Shown: in pieces, positions 1-6,117 of the stretch
How the letters are laid out: each line of letters starts with the position of its first letter
Position numbering within the stretch: position 1 is the stretch's first letter
Assembly (NCBI GenBank): GCA_027295435.1
Contig: JAPUKX010000263.1
Location: forward strand, 1 to 15,621
Source of the DNA: Planctomycetota bacterium
GTDB taxonomy: Bacteria > Planctomycetota > Phycisphaerae > Phycisphaerales > SM1A02
DNA: 15,621 bases
Direction: 5' to 3'
Translations under genes and position numbers: made by a program
Notes under the pieces: model-generated
What the model saw: the letters and a program-made list of their open reading frames with translations, nothing else
Told to the model about the DNA's origin: nothing
Databases searched by the model: none

Positions 1-1
1 C

Positions 2-274
2 GACCTCGCCTCGCTCACCCCGATCGAAGATCTCGTCGTCCATGATCGGCCAACGCTCATCATGCACGGCGCTGCCGATCGGATCGTCGGGCCCGAGGCT
101 TCGCTGGCGTATCGCCGGGCTGTCGAGCTTGCCCGCCACAAGGTTGAGCACCTGCTGGTCGCGCAGGCTGATCACCTGTTCTCTGGCGCCGCGGCTCGAT
201 CGGCTTGTCTGGATCAGCTCACGCGCTTCTTCGCGCCGATGAGCGAGTCGCCGGGCGATGCCAAGCGGCCATGA
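2..274 (+). CDS. alpha/beta hydrolase, C-terminal fragment
   Basis: This reading frame is open from the window edge and ends at TGA 272-274, giving the last 90 residues of a protein whose start lies outside the window. The segment PTLIMHGAADRIVGPEAS has the look of strand 6 of the alpha/beta hydrolase fold, with the acid of the catalytic triad in HGAADRIV. The later VAQADHLFSG carries the expected catalytic histidine in the ADHLFSG turn, followed by a last helix (CLDQLTRFFAPM). The nucleophile elbow would be upstream and cannot be seen, so substrate and exact subfamily are unknown; dienelactone-hydrolase or peptidase-like members end in the same way. Its stop codon overlaps the start of moeA (ATGA, 271-274), which suggests co-transcription and translational coupling, although no functional link with molybdenum cofactor synthesis is evident. 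Confidence 0.8.
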   Translation, partial: DLASLTPIEDLVVHDRPTLIMHGAADRIVGPEASLAYRRAVELARHKVEHLLVAQADHLFSGAAARSACLDQLTRFFAPMSESPGDAKRP

Positions 275-1467
275 CCGCGCTGCCGGATTATGCCGAGGCC
301 CTGGGCCAGGCGCTGCGGGGAATCGAACCGCTGGGGCGAACGACGCAAGTCGAGCTGTCCGCGGCCGGCGGACGTGTGCTCGGCGAGCCGATCATCGCCG
401 ATCGCGATTTGCCGCCGTTCGATCGCGCGCAAATGGACGGCTATGCGTTGCGGGCCCAGGAGGTCGGGCGGGTCGAGGCTTTTGCGGTGCAAGCGACCAT
501 CCACGCGGGGCAGCCGGCTGATGTATCTGTGCCCTGTGGGCATTGTGTGGCCATCGCCACCGGCGCACCGCTGCCCGACGATGTGGATACGGTCATCCCC
601 CATGAGCAAAGCGATCGCGGCGATCCCGTTCGATTCGCCATCGACTCGATCCAACGGGGCCAGGCCGTTCACGCGCGCGGGGCGGATGCCAGGCGGGGCG
701 ACACGCTGGTCGCCTCCGGCACCGTGCTGCGAGCCCAGCACCTGGGAATCGCAGCCGCCATCGGCCAAACGCATTTGATGGTGAAGTGCTCTCCTGCGAC
801 GACGGTGCTGACCTCCGGCGATGAGGTGAGGCCGGCTGGAGAGCCGCTCGCAAACCATCATATCCGCAACACCAATACTCCCATGGTCTGCGAGCTGCTT
901 CGCCGCATCGGGGCCGAACCAATCAAACACCAACACGTCGCCGACAACGCCGAAGCGACGGCCAAGGCTGTTACGGCAGCCCTGGAGCAATCTGATCTGG
1001 TCATCACCGTCGGCGGGATCAGTGCCGGGGAACGCGACTACTTCCCCCAAGAGTTCCGGGCGCACGAGGTCGTCATCTCCTTGCATAGCGCCGCTATTCA
1101 GCCGGGGCGACCGATCCTGGTGGGTCGTCATAGGCAGGGCGTAGTAGTCGTCGGCCTGCCTGGTAATCCCGTCTCGGTCCTGGCGTGCATGTGTTTGTTC
1201 TGCTGGCCGATCGTGCGGGTGATGCTGGGGTTGGACGCGACACTGCCCTGGCATGACGTGGAGCTTGCCGAGGAGGTGAAGCCCAACCCGCGTCGCCGAG
1301 CGTTTCGGCCGGCCGTCCTCGTTGGTGATACCCGGGCCAAAGTGCCCGATTGGGCCGGCTCGGGCGACTTAGCCCACACCGCCGCCACTGACGGGCTGCT
1401 CGAACTGCCGGTGCAGGCTGAGCCGGTTCAGGCCGGTACTCGACTTCGCTTCCTGCCTTGGCCGTGA
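271..1467 (+). CDS. moeA: molybdopterin molybdenumtransferase MoeA
   Basis: The 398-residue product matches MoeA, which inserts molybdate into adenylylated molybdopterin in the cytoplasm, the last step of molybdenum cofactor synthesis. Family motifs occur in order: LPPFDRAQMDGYA (about residues 47-59), IATGAPLPDDVDTVIPHE (95-112), TSGDEVRPAGE (181-191), TVGGISAGERDYF (246-258), IQPGRP (276-281) and GLPGNPVSVL (295-304), then the small C-terminal domain IV. Length is close to the roughly 400 residues usual for the family. The basic pair seen in some members as KPGKP is here QPGRP, a conservative change also common in family variants. The ATG at 271 is chosen because it overlaps the stop of the upstream hydrolase gene and leaves a normal N-terminus; a TTG further upstream at 205 would only extend into that gene. 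moaD follows 152 bp downstream. Confidence 0.95.
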   Translation: MTALPDYAEALGQALRGIEPLGRTTQVELSAAGGRVLGEPIIADRDLPPFDRAQMDGYALRAQEVGRVEAFAVQATIHAGQPADVSVPCGHCVAIATGAPLPDDVDTVIPHEQSDRGDPVRFAIDSIQRGQAVHARGADARRGDTLVASGTVLRAQHLGIAAAIGQTHLMVKCSPATTVLTSGDEVRPAGEPLANHHIRNTNTPMVCELLRRIGAEPIKHQHVADNAEATAKAVTAALEQSDLVITVGGISAGERDYFPQEFRAHEVVISLHSAAIQPGRPILVGRHRQGVVVVGLPGNPVSVLACMCLFCWPIVRVMLGLDATLPWHDVELAEEVKPNPRRRAFRPAVLVGDTRAKVPDWAGSGDLAHTAATDGLLELPVQAEPVQAGTRLRFLPWP

Positions 1468-1494
1468 AATGAAGCAAACGCATTTCCAGAAACC

Positions 1495-1583
1495 CCAATA
1501 GCCGCGGGCGGCAGCCCGCGGATCGTACGGAACCGCAGCGCGACCAGGCGTGCCCACCTCGCCCTTCCGGGCGAGGCTATTGG
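1495..1583. repeat. composite palindromic repeat unit with CCAATAG/CTATTGG ends
   Basis: Between moeA and moaD there are two perfect 8-bp stems with 4-nt loops. The first is CCGCGGGC-GGCA-GCCCGCGG (1502-1521). The second is CCTCGCCC-TTCC-GGGCGAGG (1557-1576). The unit begins with CCAATAG (1495-1501), directly before the first stem, and ends with CTATTGG (1577-1583), directly after the second, so the 89-bp unit has 7-bp perfect terminal inverted repeats. Neither stem is followed by a run of T, so these are not classical terminators, though they could act on the moeA transcript end. The second half recurs at 8031-8057 and, as a variant, at 13990-14016. Confidence 0.75.
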
Positions 1584-1619
1584 CCGCCCACGAACAACAA
1601 AGCGCATAATGGTGTTGCG

Positions 1620-1865
1620 ATGCGCTGTGAAATACTGTTGTTTGCGCAACTGGCCGACGTGATCGGGACCGACCGTTTGGCGATCTCCCTGCCGGAGGGA
1701 GCCACCGTCGCCGATGCGCTAGCGAGAGTAGCAAATGATCACGAAGCGATCGCGTCTGTGCGCAGCACTCTTGCCCTGGCGGTCAACGAGCACTATTGCT
1801 CGCCGAGCAGGGCCCTTTCCGATGGTGACACCATCGCGCTGATTCCACCCGTCAGCGGCGGGTAA
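1620..1865 (+). CDS. moaD: molybdopterin synthase sulfur carrier subunit MoaD
   Basis: This 81-residue product is a ubiquitin-like sulfur carrier that, as a C-terminal thiocarboxylate, supplies sulfur for making molybdopterin from cyclic pyranopterin monophosphate with MoaE. It has the expected length of the family, the beta-grasp pattern (EILLFAQLADVIG, then LPEGATVADAL, then DGDTIALIPPVSGG) and the essential terminal Gly-Gly. ThiS is the main alternative, but ThiS proteins are shorter and the IALIPPVSGG ending is typical of MoaD. The ATG at 1620 is the only reasonable start; no strong ribosome binding site is visible before it. It stands 152 bp after moeA with a palindromic repeat unit between them. 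moaE is not adjacent: the next gene, mutL, is convergent, 42 bp away. Confidence 0.93.
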   Translation: MRCEILLFAQLADVIGTDRLAISLPEGATVADALARVANDHEAIASVRSTLALAVNEHYCSPSRALSDGDTIALIPPVSGG

Positions 1866-1871
1866 CTCTTT

Positions 1872-1903
1872 GAGCGTTTGGGCGTTTCGGCGTGGGGGCG
1901 TCT
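1872..1903. repeat. four-copy octamer tandem repeat
   Basis: The gap between the convergent moaD and mutL genes is almost wholly made of four 8-bp units in exact phase: GAGCGTTT, GGGCGTTT, CGGCGTGG and GGGCGTCT. The invariant core is GCGT at positions 3-6 of each unit. The array starts 6 bp after the moaD stop codon and ends 4 bp before the mutL stop. It has no hairpin symmetry and no T run, so it is not an obvious terminator. It is distinct in sequence and period from the 7-bp arrays on the other side of mutL. Confidence 0.65.
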
Positions 1904-1907
1904 CCGC

Positions 1908-3767
1908 TCACCGTCGGCCGAACTGTTTGTCCAGGTCCGCGATGGTCAGTCGCAGGGTGGTGGGTCGTCCATGGGGGCAGGAGCTTGCCCGCTCGACGGT
2001 CTCGCGACACCGCAGCAAATCAGCCAGCTCCTCCTGAGAAAGCCGATCGCCCGCTTTGATCGCGGCTTTGCAGGCCATCATGTCCAAGGTCTCGTGCAAC
2101 GCCGCTTCCGCATCCTGGTTCACGCCCTCGTTGGCTGCCTGGTCCAGCAGGTCGATGATGAATTCGGCGGGCTCAACCCGCCGCTCAAAGAGGAATGACG
2201 AGAAGCCGTGCACGGCGATCGCCGAAGGTCCGATTGCTTCCGCTTCAATGCCGATCCGCTCCAGCAGCGGCCGCAGTTGCTGTAGCAGCTCTATCTGCGC
2301 CGGATCGACCTCGATCGTCGTCGGCATGAGCAGCCGCTGCGATTCGAGATTGCCCTTGCCAACGGCTTGCTTGAGCCTTTCGAACATCACCCGCTCATGG
2401 AGAGCGTGCTGATCGATAATGAGCAGGCCCTGCTCATCCTGAGTGACGATGTAGCTTGAATGCACCTGCAACACATCCGTGACCGGCCGGATCATCGGCA
2501 GAACCTCGACCTCCCTGATAGCAGCGGCGCTATCGGATGCAGCGTCACCTTCGTTGCCGCCAAGCAGGTGGGGCGCATCCGCCGCCAGCGCCTGCTTGAC
2601 CTCGCTATAGACAAAACCCTTCTGGGTGGGATCGAGTCGGCGAAAATACTCGACGAACTCAGCGGTAGATGCTCCGCGGGCGAAGGCCGATTGGCCGGCC
2701 GCCCCGCTGCCGAACGCCGGCATCGGAACCGTTGAGGCCGAAGATACACCGATTGGTTGCAGATCAAACGCCGGCGTCAAATCCGCTTTCCGCAGACACT
2801 CGCGGACCGCCGAAAGAACCGCACCATGGACGATGCCCTGGTTGCGAAACCGGACTTGGGCCTTGGCCGGATGCACGTTGACATCCACCTGACCCGGATC
2901 CATCTCCAGAAACAGCACAATCGTCGGATAACGGGTCGGATCGATCAGTCCGCGGTAGGCCTCCTTGATCGCATGATTGATCGACCGATCAGAGATCGCC
3001 CGGCCGTTGAGAAACACCTGTTGATGGCGAGCGGTCCCGCGAGCGATGTCCGGTTTACCCACCACACCCCGGATAGAAATGCCCCGGTCATCGGCGTGAA
3101 CTTCCAGCAGGTGCTCTTGCAGGTGGGGCCCAAGGATGTCGAACACGCGCTGATTGGCGGTGTGACAAGCCGTCACCTCGATCGTTTGGTTCCCGTTGAC
3201 GTGCAGGGTAAAACTGATTCGCGGATGGCCCAGCGCAAGCGACTGGACGGTCTGAGTGATCCGGGCGGCTTCGGTGGGCTCCGTTCGAAGGAATCTGCGA
3301 CGGGCGGGCGTGTTGAAGAACAGATTGCGGACCACCACGCAGGTTCCGGGCGGTCCGGGTGCTGGACGCGGTGAGCCGATGTGATCGCCCTGGGCTTCGA
3401 TACGTCCAGCCTCCTGGGCATCCCTCGGCCGGGAAACGAGCGACATCCGGCTCACCGAGGCAATCGAGGCGAGTGCTTCGCCGCGGAATCCCAGGGTCGC
3501 GATGGATTTGAGATCGTCGGTGGTGTCGATCTTGCTGGTGGCGTGCGGGGCAATGGCCAGAGCCAGCTCATCCAACGGAATCCCCGCACCGTTGTCGGTG
3601 ACTTGGATCAGATCGCGCCCGCCGTTGTCAACCGCAACGTCGATGAAAGTGGCGGCGGCGTCGATCGCGTTTTCGATCAGCTCCTTGACCACGCTGGCCG
3701 GCCGCTCGACCACCTCACCGGCGGCAATCTGATTCACGACTAGCGGGAGCAGACGGTGAATGGGCAT
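1908..3767 (-). CDS. mutL: DNA mismatch repair protein MutL, endonuclease type
   Basis: The 619-residue protein is MutL, which couples MutS mismatch recognition to strand incision. The N-terminal GHKL ATPase shows VVKELIENAIDA (27-38, with the catalytic Glu and the Mg-binding Asn), DNGAGIP (58-64) and GFRGEALAS (93-101). The second domain ends with VDVNVHPAKAQVRFR (295-308). After a variable linker (about 340-430) comes the dimerization domain with the nicking-endonuclease motif DQHA-LH-E-RVMF-E (452-463), ACKAAIK (565-571), CPHGRP (597-602) and the ending FGRR. This set marks a MutL that nicks DNA itself, as in bacteria without MutH. ENAIDA replaces the usual ENSLDA, a mild change. The ATG at 3767 gives the standard family start (MPIHRLLPLVVNQIAAGEVV). 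Its leader has no Shine-Dalgarno motif, because a pyrimidine-rich heptamer array ends 6 bp upstream of the start codon. Confidence 0.97.
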   Translation of the reverse strand: MPIHRLLPLVVNQIAAGEVVERPASVVKELIENAIDAAATFIDVAVDNGGRDLIQVTDNGAGIPLDELALAIAPHATSKIDTTDDLKSIATLGFRGEALASIASVSRMSLVSRPRDAQEAGRIEAQGDHIGSPRPAPGPPGTCVVVRNLFFNTPARRRFLRTEPTEAARITQTVQSLALGHPRISFTLHVNGNQTIEVTACHTANQRVFDILGPHLQEHLLEVHADDRGISIRGVVGKPDIARGTARHQQVFLNGRAISDRSINHAIKEAYRGLIDPTRYPTIVLFLEMDPGQVDVNVHPAKAQVRFRNQGIVHGAVLSAVRECLRKADLTPAFDLQPIGVSSASTVPMPAFGSGAAGQSAFARGASTAEFVEYFRRLDPTQKGFVYSEVKQALAADAPHLLGGNEGDAASDSAAAIREVEVLPMIRPVTDVLQVHSSYIVTQDEQGLLIIDQHALHERVMFERLKQAVGKGNLESQRLLMPTTIEVDPAQIELLQQLRPLLERIGIEAEAIGPSAIAVHGFSSFLFERRVEPAEFIIDLLDQAANEGVNQDAEAALHETLDMMACKAAIKAGDRLSQEELADLLRCRETVERASSCPHGRPTTLRLTIADLDKQFGRR

Positions 3768-3773
3768 GGGGAA

Positions 3774-3823
3774 GGGATCAGGAGTCAGGGGTCAGGGGTT
3801 AGAGGGGTTAGGGGTTAGGGATT
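3774..3823. repeat. left heptamer array, GGRGTYA on the + strand
   Basis: Phased 7-bp units run GGGATCA (3774), GGAGTCA (3781), GGGGTCA (3788), GGGGTTA (3795), then after a 2-bp GA slip GGGGTTA (3804), GGGGTTA (3811) and a partial GGGATT (3818). The consensus is GGRGTYA. The array lies 6 bp upstream of the mutL start codon on one side and 24 bp past the end of the four-helix-bundle gene on the other. Read on the + strand it is in the opposite orientation to the array at 4307-4390. Confidence 0.85.
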
Positions 3824-3847
3824 CGTGGCGGGTGAACACACCTACGG

Positions 3848-4261
3848 CTAAGAGTGCTTTGAATCGTCACGCTTGCGAAGAGATCTGATGAGCCCGTTGA
3901 GAATCCGGCCGATCTCTTCACTGTCGGTAACGATCTTCGACCAGTCACCAGGGTACCCGAGTCGAGCACAAAGCTGGGCTTCAGTGCCAAGTTCACAAGC
4001 CGAACCGCGCGCTATATGGAGAAAGTGGATGTAGTCGCGCGTGGTATGTCGGCCCCAGTCTTCCGCGACGTTCGCAGGGATACTGATAGCGCTACGTCTC
4101 ATCTGGGTCGTCAAACCAAAACGCTCTTCGGTGGGCAGTTGGGCTGTATTCTGATAGGTAAGGCAAACAAGGTCCATTGCCTTGTGCCAAGCGATCAGGT
4201 CGCGGTATGACTCGACCTTGGGATCGCTTCCCACGCGCTGTGTGGAGGTGTCGCAGGGCAT
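3848..4261 (-). CDS. four-helix-bundle protein, 23S rRNA intervening-sequence family
   Basis: The 137-residue product has the family pattern throughout: SYRDLIAWHKAMDLVCLTY (about 18-36), PTEERFGLTTQMRRSAISIP (43-62), NVAEDWGR (64-71), DYIHFLHIARGSACELGTEA (76-95) and ARLGY (99-103). Family members are small all-helical bundles that assemble into oligomers. They are encoded by inserts in 23S rRNA genes of some bacteria and by many stand-alone genes, and the Avd accessory protein of diversity-generating retroelements is a relative. No catalytic residues are known. No reverse transcriptase or variable repeat lies nearby, so an Avd role is unlikely. The ATG at 4261 is preferred over an adjacent TTG at 4264; a weak AGAG lies upstream. 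A perfect TATAAT at 4289-4294 suggests its own promoter. Inverted heptamer arrays flank it, and its base composition is poorer in GC than its neighbours, both hinting at transfer. Confidence 0.88.
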   Translation of the reverse strand: MPCDTSTQRVGSDPKVESYRDLIAWHKAMDLVCLTYQNTAQLPTEERFGLTTQMRRSAISIPANVAEDWGRHTTRDYIHFLHIARGSACELGTEAQLCARLGYPGDWSKIVTDSEEIGRILNGLIRSLRKRDDSKHS

Positions 4262-4288
4262 CAACTACTCTTGCACACTTGCTGCTAC

Positions 4289-4294
4289 ATTATA
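4289..4294 (-). promoter_or_regulatory. putative -10 box for the four-helix-bundle gene
   Basis: On the minus strand this hexamer reads TATAAT, a perfect sigma-70 -10 box, inside an AT-rich patch (about 4286-4300) unusual for this GC-rich region. It lies 28 bp before the chosen start codon of the four-helix-bundle gene and 5 bp past the nadE stop. No good -35 hexamer is visible at 16-18 bp; that position falls inside the heptamer array. Confidence 0.5.
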
Positions 4295-4298
4295 AATG

Positions 4299-6044
4299 CT
4301 AACCCGTGATTCCTGACTTCTCCCCCCTGACCCCCGAACGCTGGCCTGTGACGCCTGACTCCTGACTCCTGCCCCCTAACTCCTGCCATCGCATGGCAAT
4401 CGGCATCGGTCGGCCGCGACCGAAGGTTCGAGCGGTGACCTTGAGGATCAGCGCCGCCTGGTCGCGCTTATATTGGGCGCGGTCGATCATGCTCACCGTT
4501 TCGCGGACAAGCTGGGCCTCGATGTCGGTCTCGTCAATGATCTGCGGCACGGATTGCTCTAGCTCGATGTAACGCTCAACGATCAGGTCGAGAGTCTCGT
4601 AGGGCGGCAGTGTGTCCTGATCGAGCTGATTCGGACGCAGCTCTGCGGACGGTGGCCTGGTCAGCGAACGCTGAGGTATGGGCGGCTGGGCAAAGCCGCA
4701 GTCAACATGATGGGCGTTGATCCATCGGGCCAGGGCGTACACGCGCGTCTTGACCACATCACCGAGCACCGCCAAGGCGCCGCACATGTCCCCATAGATG
4801 GTGCAATAGCCGCTGGCCAGCTCGGACTTGTTGCCGGGGGCCAGCACCAGGGCGCCGGTGGCGTTGGCGAAGGCCATCAACAGCACGCCACGCAGGCGAG
4901 CCTGGAGATTCTCATCGGTCACGTCGCCGGTCCGGCCGCGCAAGGGCGCCGCCAGCGCGTCCTGCACCGCCAGGTGTGTCGACTCGATGGGAACCGTCTG
5001 GCAACGGGGCAAGGCAAGGTTGGCGGCCAGCTCCATCGCGTCTTCCAACGACGCGGCTGACGAATAGCGCGATGGCATCATCACCCCCAAGACGTTGTCT
5101 GGACCCAAAGCAGCAGCCGCAATGCAGGCGGTCACCGCCGAGTCGATGCCGCCTGAGAGTCCGATGATCACCTTATCGTTGGAGGTCTTGCGACAATAGT
5201 CGTTGACGCCGAGAACCAGAGCGTGGTATAGCTCAGACATCGGTTCGACAGCGAAGCCCACGGATTCCAGTCCGTGGGCTCCCATCGGAACCTCAATTGT
5301 TTGTACCTGCTCAACCCACCCCGGTAACATGACCGCGATCGAGCCATCCGCGGCGACAACCACCGATCGGCCGTCAAAGATCAGATCATCGTTGGCCCCG
5401 ACCTGCTGAACCGCGACAATCGGAACTTTGTGCCTGGTCGCGGCAGCACGCAGCTGCTCCAGATGGCGCTGCCACTTGCCCAGGACAAATGGGTTAGCGT
5501 GGAGACTCAGAAGCACATCGCACCCCAGCGCCGCCGTCTCCTGCACCGGATCAATCGGGTAGCTTCGCTCGGTTCGCACATCCTCCGCCCGCCAGAGATC
5601 CTCGCAGATCAGAAGTCCGAGGCGCCGACCAGCCGCTTCAACCACGCAGGGCTGGTCGCCGGGATCGAAGTATCGGTCCTCGTCGAAGACGTCGTAGCCG
5701 GGCAGCAGCCGCTTGTCGTACACGGCGACCACTTTCCCCGCCCGACAGACGGAAACACTGTTGCGAAGTGGGCGGGTTCCACCGGGGCATCGGCGGGGAT
5801 GGCCGACAATCACGAGCAGATCGCCGGCGTGACGGGCGATCTCGCCCACGGCCTGTTCACATGCCTCGACCACACCCGCTCGAAAGAGCAAATCCCTGGG
5901 CGGATAGCCGATTAGGCCAAGCTCGCCGGCCACAAGCACTTCCGCCCCGTCGCTGCGCGCCTGGTCAATCGCATGAAGCACGAGGCGAGTATTGCCAGCC
6001 ACGTCGCCAACGGTCGGGTTGAGCTGAGCTAAGGCCAGGCGCAT
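4299..6044 (-). CDS. nadE: glutamine-dependent NAD+ synthetase NadE
   Basis: The 581-residue enzyme amidates nicotinate adenine dinucleotide to NAD using ammonia released from glutamine. The N-terminal nitrilase-type glutaminase domain (about 1-260) has its Glu-Lys-Cys triad in GELGLIGYPP (E41), VYDKRLLP (K111) and LICEDLW (C147). The synthetase domain follows, with the pyrophosphate loop GLSGGIDSA (295-303), QARLRG (381-386) and PGNKSE (403-408). The conserved ending GRPMPIAMRW stops near residue 553. The last 27 or so residues (QELGGRSQESGVTGQRSGVR and onward) are encoded by the adjacent heptamer array and look like read-through into repeat DNA. The ATG at 6044 is preferred to the GTG directly before it; no clear Shine-Dalgarno is seen. 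With pncA and pncB nearby it completes most of the Preiss-Handler route. Confidence 0.96.
   Translation of the reverse strand: MRLALAQLNPTVGDVAGNTRLVLHAIDQARSDGAEVLVAGELGLIGYPPRDLLFRAGVVEACEQAVGEIARHAGDLLVIVGHPRRCPGGTRPLRNSVSVCRAGKVVAVYDKRLLPGYDVFDEDRYFDPGDQPCVVEAAGRRLGLLICEDLWRAEDVRTERSYPIDPVQETAALGCDVLLSLHANPFVLGKWQRHLEQLRAAATRHKVPIVAVQQVGANDDLIFDGRSVVVAADGSIAVMLPGWVEQVQTIEVPMGAHGLESVGFAVEPMSELYHALVLGVNDYCRKTSNDKVIIGLSGGIDSAVTACIAAAALGPDNVLGVMMPSRYSSAASLEDAMELAANLALPRCQTVPIESTHLAVQDALAAPLRGRTGDVTDENLQARLRGVLLMAFANATGALVLAPGNKSELASGYCTIYGDMCGALAVLGDVVKTRVYALARWINAHHVDCGFAQPPIPQRSLTRPPSAELRPNQLDQDTLPPYETLDLIVERYIELEQSVPQIIDETDIEAQLVRETVSMIDRAQYKRDQAALILKVTARTFGRGRPMPIAMRWQELGGRSQESGVTGQRSGVRGEKSGITG
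4307..4390. repeat. right heptamer array, TGACYCC on the + strand
   Basis: Twelve consecutive 7-bp steps stay in phase: TGATTCC, TGACTTC, TCCCCCC, TGACCCC, CGAACGC, TGGCCTG, TGACGCC, TGACTCC, TGACTCC, TGCCCCC, TAACTCC and TGCCATC. About eight fit the consensus TGACTCC or differ at one or two bases, two in the middle are degenerate, and the last overlaps conserved nadE codons so may not belong. The unit is the reverse complement of the left array unit at 3774-3823. The array is translated as the C-terminal tail of NadE. Confidence 0.85.
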
Positions 6045-6063
6045 CACCGGCAGATTGTAGGGG

Positions 6064-6113
6064 TAGCCGGGACGCTACGCGTCGCGGCACCGGCGGGCGT
6101 AACCCGCCGGCTA
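6064..6113. repeat. palindromic repeat unit with TAGCCGG/CCGGCTA ends
   Basis: In the 73-bp gap between the regulator gene and nadE, TAGCCGG (6064-6070) and its reverse complement CCGGCTA (6107-6113) bound a 50-bp unit. Inside are two hairpins: GACGC-TAC-GCGTC (6071-6083) and a perfect 8-bp stem CCGGCGGG-CGTAA-CCCGCCGG (6090-6110). The design, two stems inside inverted ends with TAG at the border, resembles the unit at 1495-1583 although the stem sequences differ. It lies in the nadE 5' leader if the genes are co-transcribed; no T run follows, so termination is uncertain. Confidence 0.65.
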
Positions 6114-6117
6114 GACC

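Larger units (their letters stand above)
3774..4390. mobile_element. candidate inserted unit: four-helix-bundle gene between inverted heptamer arrays
   Basis: A single 137-codon gene is bracketed by two arrays of the same 7-bp repeat in inverted orientation (left GGRGTYA, right TGACYCC on the + strand). The gaps are only 24 bp and 45 bp. The right array replaces the natural end of nadE, and the left array sits where the mutL ribosome binding site should be. The core is visibly less GC-rich than the neighbouring genes. This is the layout expected of a small element inserted between two formerly adjacent genes. No transposase, integrase or target-site duplication is visible, so mobility is inferred from structure only. 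Members of the gene family are known as inserts in 23S rRNA genes of some bacteria, which makes movement plausible. Confidence 0.5.

Noticed and set aside
214..1254. 346-codon open frame on the minus strand
   Set aside because: It lies entirely antisense to moeA, whose motifs are unmistakable, and its translation shows no recognisable family features; long antisense frames are common in GC-rich genes.
1557..1576. Intrinsic terminator
   Set aside because: The stem is strong but no T run follows on either strand, and the same sequence recurs upstream of genes, which fits a dispersed repeat better.
2757..3374. 205-codon open frame on the + strand
   Set aside because: It is antisense to the conserved part of mutL and has no recognisable motif or ribosome binding site.
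3848..4261. Avd accessory protein of a diversity-generating retroelement
   Set aside because: The protein is in the same broad family, but no reverse transcriptase, template repeat or variable-repeat target gene is found in the window.
3774..4390. CRISPR array
   Set aside because: The units are contiguous 7-mers without spacers, and no cas gene is present.
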